Shown here piece after piece: positions 1 through 9,081 of a stretch of DNA of 64,000 nt. The notes under the pieces are model-generated. The model ran no database searches, had not been told where the DNA came from, and was given only the letters and a program-made list of their open reading frames with translations. A program made the position numbers and the translations under genes. Within the stretch, counting starts at the first letter, position 1; each line of letters opens with the position of its first letter. Source of the stretch: Clostridia bacterium (lineage in GTDB: Bacteria; Bacillota; Clostridia; Christensenellales; Aristaeellaceae); assembly GCA_017404985.1 (NCBI GenBank), contig JAFRBK010000027.1:62001-126000 (forward strand), read 5' to 3'.

Positions 1-2
1 TG

Positions 3-1532
3 ACGGAGGAAAGCTATTTCTTCCGGATGAGCAAATACCAGGACTGGCTGATCGACTATATTGAAACCCATCCGGATTTCATCCAGCCCTCCAAACGGGC
101 CAATGAAATGCTGACCAACTTCCTGCGGCCGGGCCTGCAGGACCTGTGCGTCAGCCGGACCAGCGTCAAATGGGGGATTCCGGTGGACTTCGACGAAAAG
201 CACACGGTCTATGTCTGGATTGACGCGCTGAGCAACTATATCACCGCCCTGGGTTACGGCACAGACCATGACGAGCTGTTCCGGAAGTACTGGCCGGCGG
301 ATGTCCACCTGGTGGGCAAGGAGATCGTGCGGTTCCATACGATTTACTGGCCGATCATGCTGCACGCGCTGGGGCTGCCGCTGCCGAAGCAGGTCTTCGG
401 ACATGGCTGGCTGCTGTTCGGCGCGGACCGGATGAGCAAATCCAAGGGCAACGTGGTTTATCCGCAGCCGATCGTCGCGCGGTACGGCGTGGATGCCCTG
501 CGCTATTACCTGATGAGGGAAATGCCCTTCGGCTCCGACGGAAACTATACCAACGAATCCTTCCTGATCCGGATGAACGCGGACCTGGCCAACGATCTGG
601 GAAACCTGGTCAGCCGGACCGTGGCGATGATCGAGAAGTATTTCGGCGGCGCCCTGCCGGCCTGGACAGGCGCAGTGGATGAGGACCTGGATACGCCCCT
701 GAAGGAGCACTGCGCCGCGCTGCCCGCCCTGGTGGAAGAGCAGATGGACAAGCTGCAGTTCTCCCAGGCCCTGACGGAAATCTGGAAGGTGATCGGCGAG
801 TGCAACAAGTATATTGACCTGACACAGCCCTGGGTGCTGGGGAAGGATCCGGAGAAAAAAGACCGGCTGGCGAACGTGATGCTGACCCTGGCGGAATGCG
901 TGCGGTTTGCCGCGGTGCTGATCGGGCCCTTCATGCCCGGAACGCCCGCGCGTATTTTCACGCAGCTGGGTATTGAAACGGAAGAGCTGACATCCTGGGA
1001 CAGCCTGAAGACCTTCGGCCTGCTGCCTGCCGGCATGCAGGTGAAGAAAGGGGAGGCCCTCTTCCCCCGCATCGACGTGAACAAGGAACTGGAAGCCCTG
1101 AGCGGCGATGGAAAGGAACAGAAGAAGGAAGACAAGGCGGCGGAAAAACAGGAAAAGAAGGAGAAAAAAGCCGAAAAGAAACATGAAGAGCCTGAATATC
1201 CCGCGGAAATCGCCGTGGATGACTTTTTCAAGTGCAAGATCCAGGCGGCCCGCGTGCTGGCCTGCGAAAAGGTGGAGAAGAGCAGCAAGCTGCTGAAGTT
1301 CCGCCTGGGCCTGGGGGACGACGGGGAACGCACCGTGGTCAGCGGCATCCAGAAATGGTATGAGCCCGAAACGCTGGTGGGCCGGCAGGTGGCCGTGATC
1401 ACGAACCTGAAAACCGCGAAGCTGGCGGGAATCGAAAGCCAGGGAATGATCCTGAGCGCTATGGATAAAAACGGGAATCTGCGCCTGGTCAGCATCGAGG
1501 AAGGCGTTGAGGACGGCGCCATCATCGGATGA
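3..1532 (+). CDS. metG: Methionine--tRNA ligase, 5'-truncated by window edge
   Basis: Charges tRNA-Met with methionine in the cytoplasm. The window opens inside the gene: 509 residues are readable in the frame beginning at base 3, and the true start lies upstream. Visible are the end of the class I catalytic core with the KMSKS-type motif RMSKS (bases 429-443), the helical anticodon-binding domain (about 540-1050), a Lys/Glu-rich linker (about 1100-1190) and a C-terminal tRNA-binding OB domain of the Trbp111/EMAP type (about 1200-1490). This long form with a C-terminal OB domain is common in Bacillota. The TGA stop overlaps the ATG of the next gene (ATGA, 1529-1532), so the two are probably translationally coupled. 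Identification is secure. Confidence 0.97.
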   Translation, partial: TEESYFFRMSKYQDWLIDYIETHPDFIQPSKRANEMLTNFLRPGLQDLCVSRTSVKWGIPVDFDEKHTVYVWIDALSNYITALGYGTDHDELFRKYWPADVHLVGKEIVRFHTIYWPIMLHALGLPLPKQVFGHGWLLFGADRMSKSKGNVVYPQPIVARYGVDALRYYLMREMPFGSDGNYTNESFLIRMNADLANDLGNLVSRTVAMIEKYFGGALPAWTGAVDEDLDTPLKEHCAALPALVEEQMDKLQFSQALTEIWKVIGECNKYIDLTQPWVLGKDPEKKDRLANVMLTLAECVRFAAVLIGPFMPGTPARIFTQLGIETEELTSWDSLKTFGLLPAGMQVKKGEALFPRIDVNKELEALSGDGKEQKKEDKAAEKQEKKEKKAEKKHEEPEYPAEIAVDDFFKCKIQAARVLACEKVEKSSKLLKFRLGLGDDGERTVVSGIQKWYEPETLVGRQVAVITNLKTAKLAGIESQGMILSAMDKNGNLRLVSIEEGVEDGAIIG

Positions 1533-2323
1533 TGGAATGGTTTGACAGCCACTGCCACGTGGACGAGGAGCGCTTTGACGGCGACCGGGAGGAAGTGCTG
1601 CGGCGGATGGCCGAAGAAGGCATCACCCGGTATGCTGTCATCGGATCGGACATGGCTACCTCCCGGCACGCGATCGCCTTCGCGCAGGAACATGACGGGG
1701 CGATTGCCGTCGGCGGCATCCATCCCCATGAAGCCAAGGGATTCCGGGAGGAAGACCCGGACGCGCTCCGGGACTGGTACCAAAGCGGGCAGATCCATGC
1801 CATCGGGGAAATCGGGCTGGACTATTATTATGACCTGAGTCCCCGGGAAACCCAGCAGGAAGTGTGCAGGAAGCAGATGGAACTGGCCTGGGAAATCGGC
1901 GCGCCGGTAGCATACCATATCCGGGATGCACACGGGGACATGCTGGACATCATGAGAAGCATGAAGGGCCGGCTGACCGGCGGCATCATCCACTGCTTTT
2001 CCGGCAGCCCGGAGACCGCGAAGGAATATCTGCGGCTTGGATATTATATTTCCTTTGCCGGGCCGCTGACCTTCAAAAAAGCGCCGAAGCTGCAGGAGAC
2101 CGCCAGGCTGGTGCCGAGGGACCGGCTGCTGATTGAGACGGACAGCCCGTACCTGGCGCCGGAGCCCATGCGGGGGCGGCGGAATGAGCCCACCTATGTG
2201 AAATATGTGGGGCTGAAGCTGGCGGAGCTGCGCGGGGAAGACCCAGAAGAGGTTGCCGCCTATACCACCGAAAACGCCATACGCGTTTATGGACTCAGGA
2301 GCGGTTCCACGGCCATCGGTTAA
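1529..2323 (+). CDS. tatD: TatD family metal-dependent hydrolase (DNase)
   Basis: A 264-residue TIM-barrel metallohydrolase of the TatD/YcfH family, expected to be a Mg-dependent 3'-5' exonuclease or deoxyribonuclease in the cytoplasm. Family metal ligands are present in order: the N-terminal HxH in DSHCHVD, the Glu in GEIGLDYYYD, His in AYHIRD, His in IIHCFSG, and the Asp in ETDSPYLAP. Length is normal for the family. Its start overlaps the metG stop by 4 bases; metG-tatD is a familiar Bacillota gene pair, which supports both calls. The next gene's long reading frame overlaps this one, but its likely real start (TTG at 2352) lies beyond this stop. Confidence 0.95.
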   Translation: MMEWFDSHCHVDEERFDGDREEVLRRMAEEGITRYAVIGSDMATSRHAIAFAQEHDGAIAVGGIHPHEAKGFREEDPDALRDWYQSGQIHAIGEIGLDYYYDLSPRETQQEVCRKQMELAWEIGAPVAYHIRDAHGDMLDIMRSMKGRLTGGIIHCFSGSPETAKEYLRLGYYISFAGPLTFKKAPKLQETARLVPRDRLLIETDSPYLAPEPMRGRRNEPTYVKYVGLKLAELRGEDPEEVAAYTTENAIRVYGLRSGSTAIG

Positions 2324-2351
2324 AAAGCGAACCAAAAGGAGACAGACAGGC

Positions 2352-3131
2352 TTGCAGGCAAACTATCATACCCATACCGTCCGCTGCCACCATGCGGAAG
2401 GAACGGAGCGGGAATACATCGAACAGGCGATTGCCCGGAAGCTGGAGACGCTGGGCTTCTCCGACCATTCACCGCAGGTTTTCGACGGCGGCTATGTCTC
2501 CGGAAAGAGAATGCTTCCGGAACAGCTGGAGGAGTATGTGGCCACCCTGCAGAGCCTTCGGGAGGAATACGCGGGACGGATTGAAATCCTGATCGGCCTG
2601 GAGGCGGAGTATTATCCGAAGTATTTTGGCCGCCTGATGGACCTGATCCGGCCGTACCATCTGGACTATCTGCTTCTGGGCCAGCATTACCTTGGCAACG
2701 AGGAGGAAGGCCTCCCGCCCTGCCCCCGCCCCACGGAGGATGAAGGGCGGCTGGAGCGATATGTCCGACAGGTGACAGAGGGGATGGAGACCGGGGCCTT
2801 CAGCTGTGTCGTTCATCCGGATATCCTCAACTATACAGGAGACAGGAAAATCAACCGGAAGTGGTATGAGAAGCTCTGCGTTCGCGCGAAAGAACTGGGG
2901 ATCCCGCTGGAAATGAACATGCTGGGCTTTGCGACAAACAGGAACTACCCAAATTCCGATTTCTTCCGGATTGTCTGCGATGTGGGCAACAAAGTGGTGC
3001 TGGGCTGCGATGCGCACGCCCCCAGCAGGGTCGCCGATCCATCGGAAATCGAACGGTGCATGGCTTTCCTGAAAGCATGCGGGATCCAGGAAACCTCCAA
3101 TCGTATGAAACTGGTTCCGCCCACCCGGTGA
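2352..3131 (+). CDS. PHP-domain histidinol-phosphatase family protein
   Basis: About 259 residues with the PHP metal-binding signature: HTH near the N-terminus (NYHTHTVRCHH), FSDHSP, GLEAEYYP, GQHYL, VVHPDIL and a C-terminal GCDAHAP. This matches the HisK/YtvP type histidinol-phosphatase family, which removes phosphate from L-histidinol phosphate; other phosphoesterase substrates are possible because no his genes are nearby. An open frame extends upstream to 2253, but that would overlap tatD. A strong Shine-Dalgarno (AAAAGGAG, 2334-2341) sits 10 bases before a TTG at 2352, placing the first metal motif right at the N-terminus as in relatives, so I chose TTG. Confidence 0.85.
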   Translation: MQANYHTHTVRCHHAEGTEREYIEQAIARKLETLGFSDHSPQVFDGGYVSGKRMLPEQLEEYVATLQSLREEYAGRIEILIGLEAEYYPKYFGRLMDLIRPYHLDYLLLGQHYLGNEEEGLPPCPRPTEDEGRLERYVRQVTEGMETGAFSCVVHPDILNYTGDRKINRKWYEKLCVRAKELGIPLEMNMLGFATNRNYPNSDFFRIVCDVGNKVVLGCDAHAPSRVADPSEIERCMAFLKACGIQETSNRMKLVPPTR

Positions 3132-3150
3132 GAAAAACAGAATATCTAAA

Positions 3151-3193
3151 AAACAATGGAGCCGTTCAGAAACAGGGAACGGCTCCATTGTTC
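3151..3193. terminator. Bidirectional rho-independent terminator
   Basis: A perfect 16-bp inverted repeat (3151-3166 with 3176-3191) around a 9-base loop, between two convergent genes. Read on the minus strand it is followed by six T's, a good terminator for the LacI operon. Read on the plus strand the T tract is poor, so termination after the PHP gene is less certain. Confidence 0.9.
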
Positions 3194-3205
3194 ATATGGC
3201 ATTGT

Positions 3206-4186
3206 TCATGTGGTTTCCCGTTCCACCAGCCGGACCGGGAAGACCGTGCTGACCGGGACGGTTTCCCCGGCCGCACAGCGGACCAGGCAGTCCACGGCAT
3301 AGCGGGCGACCTCGGCGACCGGCTGGTGGATCGTAGTCAGCGGCACAGGGCACAGGGCGGCAAACGTGGTGTCATCATAGCCCACGACCTTCAGCCGGCC
3401 CGGAATACGAATGCCGTTTTTGAGGCAGTAACGGACGATGGTTGCGGCAATCAGGTCGTTGGAGGCGAGGATTCCGTCCGTATCCGGATGCTCCTGAAAG
3501 ACCCGCCGGATCGTTTCGGAATAATCCAGGGAGACAAATTCCTCCCATTCGGCTTCCGCCAGCATCGGCTTTACAAGCCCTGCTTCGCTGCAGGCGGCGC
3601 AGAATCCCTCGTAGCGGAGGTTGGAAACGCTGTTTCTGGAGGCATTGCCGCTCAGGTACAGCAGCTTCGTGCAGCCTTTGGCGATCAGGTGCTCCGCGGC
3701 GAGGCGGCCTCCCTGCAGACTGTCCATCATGGCGTAGGGCGTTCCGTCCTCCGGCTGGCGCTCAATATAGACAACCGGAGCGCCACGGCGGGAGAGACTC
3801 TCAAATCCCTGGCTGTAGCTCGCGACGATGATGCCCCGGACCCGGTCGCCCAGCAGCGTCTGGTAATAGGCGTTTTCCTTTTCCAGTTCATGGTCTGAGA
3901 TACACAAAAGCAGCTGGCATCCCTGGGCGGCAACCGCGTTTTCCACCTCCTGAATCAGTTCGGCAAAGAAGTACTGCTTTGCCGATGGAACCATGAGGCC
4001 GATGATGTTGCTGCTTTTTTTCGCCAGGGCCCTGGCCATTTCATTGGGCCGGTAATCCAGCTCCCGCATGGCCTTTTCGATTTTTTCCCGCGTTTTCCCG
4101 CTGACTTTCACACGTCCGTTCAGCATTCGGGATACGGTTGTGACCGTTACGCCGGCACGGGCTGCCACATCCTGAAGGGTTGCCAT
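3206..4186 (-). CDS. LacI-family transcriptional regulator (locus 1)
   Basis: A 326-residue LacI/GalR regulator. It has an N-terminal helix-turn-helix (MATLQDVAARAGVTVTTVS followed by RMLNGR), a hinge helix (about residues 50-60) and a periplasmic-binding-protein-like sugar sensor domain ending in HQP and VFPVRLVER motifs. I chose the ATG at 4186 because relatives begin MATLxDVA; an in-frame extension to 4300 would overlap the upstream esterase gene. It is the last gene of the minus-strand sugar operon that starts at 9000. It shares the recognition-helix sequence GVTVTTVSRMLNGR with the second LacI at 12011-12985, and near-identical operators lie at 9076-9091 and 18276-18291. It probably represses its own operon until a sugar binds; the ligand is unknown. 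Confidence 0.95.
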   Translation of the reverse strand: MATLQDVAARAGVTVTTVSRMLNGRVKVSGKTREKIEKAMRELDYRPNEMARALAKKSSNIIGLMVPSAKQYFFAELIQEVENAVAAQGCQLLLCISDHELEKENAYYQTLLGDRVRGIIVASYSQGFESLSRRGAPVVYIERQPEDGTPYAMMDSLQGGRLAAEHLIAKGCTKLLYLSGNASRNSVSNLRYEGFCAACSEAGLVKPMLAEAEWEEFVSLDYSETIRRVFQEHPDTDGILASNDLIAATIVRYCLKNGIRIPGRLKVVGYDDTTFAALCPVPLTTIHQPVAEVARYAVDCLVRCAAGETVPVSTVFPVRLVERETT

Positions 4187-4251
4187 CCTGTTATCACATC
4201 CTGTCGGTTTTGTCGTACCGGGGCCGCCAAGGGGGAAACCCTGTTCCGGCT

Positions 4252-5037
4252 TTACCGGCCTGCCAGAAAACGGAAGGCGCTTTCCAGATGGGCGTCCCAA
4301 TACATCAGGTTATGGTCTCCGGGGCCGTCTTCCCAGGACAGCCGGGCGCCGGCACGGAGCAGCGTTTCCCTGAACCGGGAACAGGCATCGCCCACCAGCT
4401 GATCCTGTTTTCCGCAGCACATCCAGAATTCCGGCAGCGGTTTTCCTTCGGCGACATACTGTTCCACCGCTTTCGCGGGGTTCAGCCGCGGGCTGCCGGC
4501 ATAGGCCCGGCTGCCTCCGAGCAGCGTATCAAAGAGGGAGGCGGGGACGGCGCCGGGAACGTCCTCCTTTGCGGCGGACAGCAGCCGGTCCGGCTCCGCG
4601 GAGGGGGAGAACAGCACGATTTTTGAAAAGGTTTCGCTGTAGTGCAGGCCCAGGGCGGCGGCGCCGTATCCGCCCATGGAGATGCCGCCGATGAAGGTCT
4701 GCTCCCGGCTTGCGGACAGGCAGGGAAACAGGCGGCGGCTGTTCCGGAGGAGTTCATCGCCCGCGTACTGCCCCATGCAAAGGGCCCTTTCCGGGTGGTC
4801 GGTATAGAAGGCGTTTTCGCCGTCCGGAACGATGATGCCAATCCCGTACAGGGCGGACATCTGGCGGAGGGGCAGGGCGAAGATGATCTCTTCCGCGCTG
4901 CCGGAATAGCCCGGAAGGAAAACCAGGGTGGGATAGGGGCGCGGCGCATCCGGGTATCCGTCGTGGAAGGGGAGGATCACATGGAAGTCCGCCGCCCTTT
5001 GCAGGGCATTCGACTTGGCTGTGACTTTCATATACAT
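4252..5037 (-). CDS. Alpha/beta hydrolase, tributyrin/feruloyl-esterase-like
   Basis: A 261-residue esterase of the EstA/esterase D-like alpha/beta hydrolase superfamily. The nucleophile elbow is GGISMGGYG with Ser as nucleophile; a C-terminal GDHNLMYW segment carries the likely catalytic His. There is no signal peptide, so it acts in the cytoplasm. It lies 2 bases downstream of a paralogous esterase (5040-5822) in the sugar ABC operon, and another paralogue ends the second sugar operon. Esterases of this type remove acyl groups, so removing acetyl or feruloyl decoration from imported oligosaccharides is a reasonable inference; the substrate is not shown by sequence. Two esterases in a row may differ in acyl or position preference. 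Confidence 0.88.
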   Translation of the reverse strand: MYMKVTAKSNALQRAADFHVILPFHDGYPDAPRPYPTLVFLPGYSGSAEEIIFALPLRQMSALYGIGIIVPDGENAFYTDHPERALCMGQYAGDELLRNSRRLFPCLSASREQTFIGGISMGGYGAAALGLHYSETFSKIVLFSPSAEPDRLLSAAKEDVPGAVPASLFDTLLGGSRAYAGSPRLNPAKAVEQYVAEGKPLPEFWMCCGKQDQLVGDACSRFRETLLRAGARLSWEDGPGDHNLMYWDAHLESAFRFLAGR

Positions 5038-5039
5038 GC

Positions 5040-5822
5040 TTACCCCCCCTCCTTTCCGGTCAGGAAGCGGAACAGCGGGTCCATGGCCTGTTTCCAGAAG
5101 GTATGGTCATGGCCGCCTTCCGCTTCATACCATTCAGGCGCAAGCCCCGCTTCCCGGCTGAAGGCACAGAAATGCTCTGCTGCGGGATGCAGGGGATCGC
5201 TTTTGCCGACGGCCAGAAACATTTCCGGTACAGGGCTGCCATTCTTTGCCGCGGCGAGGAGGGCGTGGTTCACATCCTTATAGCTGCCGGCGTATTCCCT
5301 CCAGGGTCCCAGGGCTTCCAACACTTCCCCGGACGGAATGAGGCAGTGGTCCGGCACCCGGTCGTCCGGCTGCTTATAGCCCAGCGCCGGGGAGAGCATG
5401 CCGATTCTGGAAAAGGTTTCCCGGAAGCGCAGGCCGTTGACCAGCGCGCCGTATCCGCCCATGGAGATGCCGGCAATCCAGGTATGCTCCCTCCGACAGG
5501 AAAGCGGCAGGACGGAACGTGCTGCCTCCAGCAGCTCCTCCCCGACAAAACGGCTGAAATACGCTTCCCGCTTTTCATCATCCACATAGAAGGAGTTTTC
5601 GCCGTCCACCAGGATGACCGCCACGCCGTAACGCATCGCGAACAGGTCGATATTGCTGAACATGGCGGTTTCCACTGCGCCGCCGGAATACCCATGGAGG
5701 AATACCAGCGTCGGATAGGGCGGATCAATATCCTGCCAGTGGTTCAGGTCCGGCAGGAAAACCAGGGGATAGACGCTCCTGGCAATCATGGAGGAGCGGA
5801 AATTCATATGAATGACAGCCAC
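5040..5822 (-). CDS. Alpha/beta hydrolase, tributyrin/feruloyl-esterase-like
   Basis: A 260-residue paralogue of the neighbouring esterase. It has an oxyanion-loop region TLVFLHGYSGG, the nucleophile elbow GISMGGYGA and a late His in EGGHDHTFW, the order expected for the Ser-Asp/Glu-His triad. It is cytoplasmic, with no signal sequence. It sits 67 bases downstream of the second permease gene and 2 bases upstream of the next esterase gene, so it is almost certainly cotranscribed with the transporter. The likely role is deacylation of transported sugars. Both esterases share the GENxFYxD segment near the middle (GENAFYTD and GENSFYVD), which supports a recent duplication. Confidence 0.88.
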   Translation of the reverse strand: MAVIHMNFRSSMIARSVYPLVFLPDLNHWQDIDPPYPTLVFLHGYSGGAVETAMFSNIDLFAMRYGVAVILVDGENSFYVDDEKREAYFSRFVGEELLEAARSVLPLSCRREHTWIAGISMGGYGALVNGLRFRETFSRIGMLSPALGYKQPDDRVPDHCLIPSGEVLEALGPWREYAGSYKDVNHALLAAAKNGSPVPEMFLAVGKSDPLHPAAEHFCAFSREAGLAPEWYEAEGGHDHTFWKQAMDPLFRFLTGKEGG

Positions 5823-5889
5823 CGCGATCCTTTCCCTTCCTAATTTTTTCTGATACTTTCTTCTCTTTCTTTTCTCTGTTTTTTCCTAC

Positions 5890-6720
5890 TTATCCCTTGA
5901 CGCTTCCCTGCACCACGCCCGCCAGAATCTGCTTCTGGCAGAGCAGGTAGAAAATCAGGATCGGAGCGATGGACATGACCAGGCCGGCCATCATCGGGGA
6001 ATAATCCGTGGAATACTGCGCGCAGAAGACCCGGATCATCATCGGCAGCGTACGCATATCCTGGGTTTGCAGGAAAAGGCTGGAAAGCAGGTAGTCATTC
6101 CAGATCCCCATGGCGACAAAGACGAGCAGCGTGACCTCAATCGGAACCAGCATGGGGAAGATGATCCGGAAGAAGAGCCGGACGCTGCCGCAGCCGTCAA
6201 TCATCGCCGCCTGGTCGATTTCCAAGGGAATGCTGTTCAGGAAACCGCGGACCAGGAAAATCGAGAAGGCCATATTCAGCCCGGTGGCGATATAGATGAC
6301 CGGCAGCAGGCTGTTGGTAAAGCCCAGCTTCGCCGCGTAGAGCTTGACCAGCGGGATCATGAAGGCCTGGAAGGGGGCGCACATGGACGCGATCATCAGA
6401 TAATAGAAGAAGGAGACAAACTTTGATTTCACCCGGCTGACCACATAGGCGGCCATGGAACCGAGAATCGCAACAAAAACGCAGATGGAGACGGTCAGAA
6501 TCAGCGTGTTGCACAGGGACGACAGGAAATGCATCTGATTGAACGCCTGCGGGTAGTTTTCCGTCACGAGCCTGGTGGGAAGTGAGAAGGGGTTGGTCGT
6601 AAACTGGCCGGTGGTTTTCAGGGAGTTCATGCCCACCAGGACCAGCGGGAACAGGTAGAAGACCGTCAGCAGCAGCGCGAGGGCGAACAGCCAGTATTTC
6701 ACGGATTTCCGCTCAACCAT
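5890..6720 (-). CDS. Carbohydrate ABC transporter permease (MalG type)
   Basis: A 276-residue inner-membrane permease with about six hydrophobic segments and the cytoplasmic EAA-type loop (IDQAAMIDGCGSVRLFFRII) that docks onto the ATPase. It forms a heterodimer with the MalF-type protein encoded just upstream; its ATG overlaps that gene's TAA by one base, which is strong evidence of translational coupling and equal dosage. No ATPase gene is present in the window. As is usual in CUT1 sugar systems of Bacillota, a shared MsmK/UgpC-like ATPase encoded elsewhere would energise transport. The substrate is unknown, probably an oligosaccharide. Confidence 0.95.
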   Translation of the reverse strand: MVERKSVKYWLFALALLLTVFYLFPLVLVGMNSLKTTGQFTTNPFSLPTRLVTENYPQAFNQMHFLSSLCNTLILTVSICVFVAILGSMAAYVVSRVKSKFVSFFYYLMIASMCAPFQAFMIPLVKLYAAKLGFTNSLLPVIYIATGLNMAFSIFLVRGFLNSIPLEIDQAAMIDGCGSVRLFFRIIFPMLVPIEVTLLVFVAMGIWNDYLLSSLFLQTQDMRTLPMMIRVFCAQYSTDYSPMMAGLVMSIAPILIFYLLCQKQILAGVVQGSVKG

Positions 6721-7601
6721 TACATCTGCACCTCCCGTCTCTGGGTGAAGTAGGCCTGCAGGACCGAGATGACCGCCACAATCAGGAACAGGATAACCGC
6801 CTGCGCCTGGGCATTGCCGAACTTGAGGCTGACAAAGGCAGTATTATAAATCCGCAGCGCAATCATTTCCGTGGAGCCGAAAGGCCCGCCGTCCGTCAGG
6901 GACAGGTTGATATCGAACACCATGAAGGAGCGGACGATGGCCAGAAACAGGCAGATTGTGACGGATGGACGGATCATCGGCATCCGGACGTGCCAGAACA
7001 CGCCCCAGCTGTTCGCACCGTCCACTCTGGCCGCTTCCACCAGCTCGCCCGGCACATTGGTGAAGCCCGCCACATAAATAATCATCAGATAGGCGGAGAG
7101 CTGCCAGGAGGAAACCAGCACAAGGGCGACCATGGCCCGGTTCGGGTCGGAAAGCATGGAGGTGGACAGCGACTCGATACCGAGGGACTGGCCGATCCGG
7201 GTGAACCCGTAACTGAAGATGTACTGCCAGATATATCCCATCGCCACGCCGCCGACAACGTTCGGCACGTAGATCGCGGTCCGGAAGGCGTTCCGGCCTT
7301 TCAGGGAGCTTGTCAGCAGAAGCCCCAGCATCAGACCCAGCAGATTGCTCAGGACCACCGTGCCGACCGTATAGATCCCGGTTTTCTGCAGGGAAATCCA
7401 GAATTTGCTGGTGTTGAAGACTTTGACATAGTTTGCAGTGCCGATCAGGGTATATTCTGTGGCGATGCCGTCCCATTTCGTGAAGGAAATGAAGATTCCG
7501 TACAGGAACGGGATGACCATGGCGGTCAGCCAGATGAACAGTGCCGGGCAGAAAAAGAGAAGAATCAGCTTCCATGTATCCCAGCCGCGCCTCGTAAGCA
7601 T
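6720..7601 (-). CDS. Carbohydrate ABC transporter permease (MalF type)
   Basis: A 293-residue permease of the CUT1 family with an N-terminal membrane segment (about residues 12-34), further membrane spans and the EAA loop (EAARVDGANSWGVFWHVRMP). It pairs with the MalG-type subunit of the next gene and receives sugar from the binding protein encoded upstream. About 100 bases separate it from the binding-protein gene; that gap contains an inverted repeat that may limit read-through or protect the upstream transcript, giving more binding protein than permease. Confidence 0.95.
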   Translation of the reverse strand: MLTRRGWDTWKLILLFFCPALFIWLTAMVIPFLYGIFISFTKWDGIATEYTLIGTANYVKVFNTSKFWISLQKTGIYTVGTVVLSNLLGLMLGLLLTSSLKGRNAFRTAIYVPNVVGGVAMGYIWQYIFSYGFTRIGQSLGIESLSTSMLSDPNRAMVALVLVSSWQLSAYLMIIYVAGFTNVPGELVEAARVDGANSWGVFWHVRMPMIRPSVTICLFLAIVRSFMVFDINLSLTDGGPFGSTEMIALRIYNTAFVSLKFGNAQAQAVILFLIVAVISVLQAYFTQRREVQM

Positions 7602-7625
7602 GTTGGTTCCCTCCAGATCCGGAAA

Positions 7626-7658
7626 CGGCAGGGCAGAGTATCAGGCTCCACCCTGCCG
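7626..7658 (-). promoter_or_regulatory. Intercistronic hairpin between binding protein and permease genes
   Basis: An inverted repeat of 8 bp (7626-7633 with 7651-7658, CGGCAGGG type) lies between the binding-protein stop and the MalF-type gene. No T run follows, so it is better read as an RNA-stabilising or processing hairpin than as a full terminator. A comparable hairpin occupies the same place in the second sugar operon. Confidence 0.6.
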
Positions 7659-7698
7659 CTTCATTCAGTTCATGTTTGGTTTCCGACAGATTCCGGGA

Positions 7699-9000
7699 TC
7701 AGTCCAGATCCGCGAAGTATTCCTGGATTTCTTCCGCCAGGCCGGCACGGTCGGTCTGTCCGGCCAGGTATTTCTGCATCATGGGGCCGACCATCAGCCA
7801 GAAGTCCGTGGGCGCTTCGCACAGATAGGTGCTGCAGTCCAGGATGCGGCCGGCGTTCAGGTATTCCTGGGTGGAGACGGCCAGCGGGTTCTCGTTGACA
7901 GCGGTCACGTTGTCAAAGGGCAGGGTGGAACCGATCAGGCGGACCATGAAGTCCTCACCGGCGGGGGACAGGGCCAGCCACTGGGCCAGGAGCACGCCGG
8001 CAGCCTGCTGTTCGGGGGTATTCTGGTAGGTATCCACGCAGTAGCCCTTGGGGCAGGAGCCCAGGATCTTCAGGTTGCGCGCGTCGTTTTCATCGTTGGT
8101 CAGCGGCAGGTGCATGATGCCCAGCTCGTCGATATTCTCGAAGTTGCGGATCATCAGCCAGTTCCAGTCGCCCTGGAACATGGTGGCTACCTTGCCGTGG
8201 GCCAGCATTTCCAGATCGCCTTCCTGCGTGTCCGCCAGCGGATCCGCCTTGTTGACGTTCCGGGCCATCAGGATATCGAATACATCCATCAGGTGGTTGA
8301 AGTGCTCATTCTCGATCAGCTTATAGTTGCCGGCCTTCAGGTCCGCCATGACCTGGCGCTGGGTGGCCTTGTCGCCCAGCCACTCAGAGAACAGCTGGCA
8401 GCCGAGGTAGTGGGCGCCCAGGGCCCAGTCGGCGCTGAACACCACCGTGGAAGGATAACCGGCGGCTTCAATCTTGTCGAAGAACTCAACCAGCTTGTCT
8501 ACCGTGTTCACGGTATCCACATTGAAGTCATCCCCGAAAACCTTCTTGACGATGGTCTTGTTGTACAGGAGGCTGAAGCCCTGATAGCTGCCGGGGATGC
8601 CGTAGATCGCGGAATCCCCTTCCTTCTGGAAGAAATCGGTGCCGGAGAGCACGTGGTTAAAGAAGGAAGGATCCTCAGCCTTGGTCAGGTCCATCATATA
8701 ATCGGAATAATTCAGGATCTGGCCGCAGTCCAGCAGGGAAACGGTGGGAGCGGTATTGGCGGAATACAGGGCCAGCCAGGCAGCCAGCTGGTCATCGCCG
8801 CAGGGGTAGTAGTTCACCGTGATCCAGGGATACTCTTTCATGAATTCGTTGAGGGTGGCGACGGTTTCCTCATCCACACCGGCCTGGGTGGAATAGTAGG
8901 AGATGGTCACCGGGTTGTGCGCCTCAGACTCCGCGAACGCGGCAGTCAGGGACAGGAGCATTGCCAGAGCGGTCAGGATAGCCAGGATCTTCTTGAACAT
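7699..9000 (-). CDS. Extracellular sugar-binding protein of ABC transporter (SBP_bac_1 type)
   Basis: A 433-residue solute-binding protein. The N-terminal signal peptide (about residues 1-23, MFKKILAILTALAMLLSL then AAFAE) is followed by mature protein with typical family features, such as a GKVATMFQGDWNW segment and a central region rich in Trp and Asp. I chose the ATG at 9000 because AAAGGAG lies 8-9 bases upstream and the signal peptide begins there; the in-frame extension to 9069 would cover the promoter -10. No lipobox cysteine is visible after the signal peptide, which is unusual for a Gram-positive binding protein and suggests release, or retention by another contact. First gene of the operon, controlled from the operator at 9076-9091. 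Confidence 0.93.
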   Translation of the reverse strand: MFKKILAILTALAMLLSLTAAFAESEAHNPVTISYYSTQAGVDEETVATLNEFMKEYPWITVNYYPCGDDQLAAWLALYSANTAPTVSLLDCGQILNYSDYMMDLTKAEDPSFFNHVLSGTDFFQKEGDSAIYGIPGSYQGFSLLYNKTIVKKVFGDDFNVDTVNTVDKLVEFFDKIEAAGYPSTVVFSADWALGAHYLGCQLFSEWLGDKATQRQVMADLKAGNYKLIENEHFNHLMDVFDILMARNVNKADPLADTQEGDLEMLAHGKVATMFQGDWNWLMIRNFENIDELGIMHLPLTNDENDARNLKILGSCPKGYCVDTYQNTPEQQAAGVLLAQWLALSPAGEDFMVRLIGSTLPFDNVTAVNENPLAVSTQEYLNAGRILDCSTYLCEAPTDFWLMVGPMMQKYLAGQTDRAGLAEEIQEYFADLD

Positions 9001-9052
9001 ATTTCTTTCTCCTTTCATATGGGCGTGTTGAACGCGTCCTCCTTGTAGCTGT

Positions 9053-9081
9053 ATCTTAGCATGCGGCATTCAAAATGTCAA
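9053..9081 (-). promoter_or_regulatory. Sigma-A promoter of sugar operon 1
   Basis: On the minus strand, a perfect -35 TTGACA (9076-9081) is separated by 17 bases from -10 TAAGAT (9053-9058), upstream of the binding-protein gene. The -35 lies inside the LacI-type operator, so repressor binding would block RNA polymerase directly. Confidence 0.85.

Noticed and set aside
545-2335. A 596-codon open frame on the minus strand
   Set aside because: It runs antisense across metG and tatD, shows no recognisable domain, and has low-complexity composition typical of GC-rich shadow frames.
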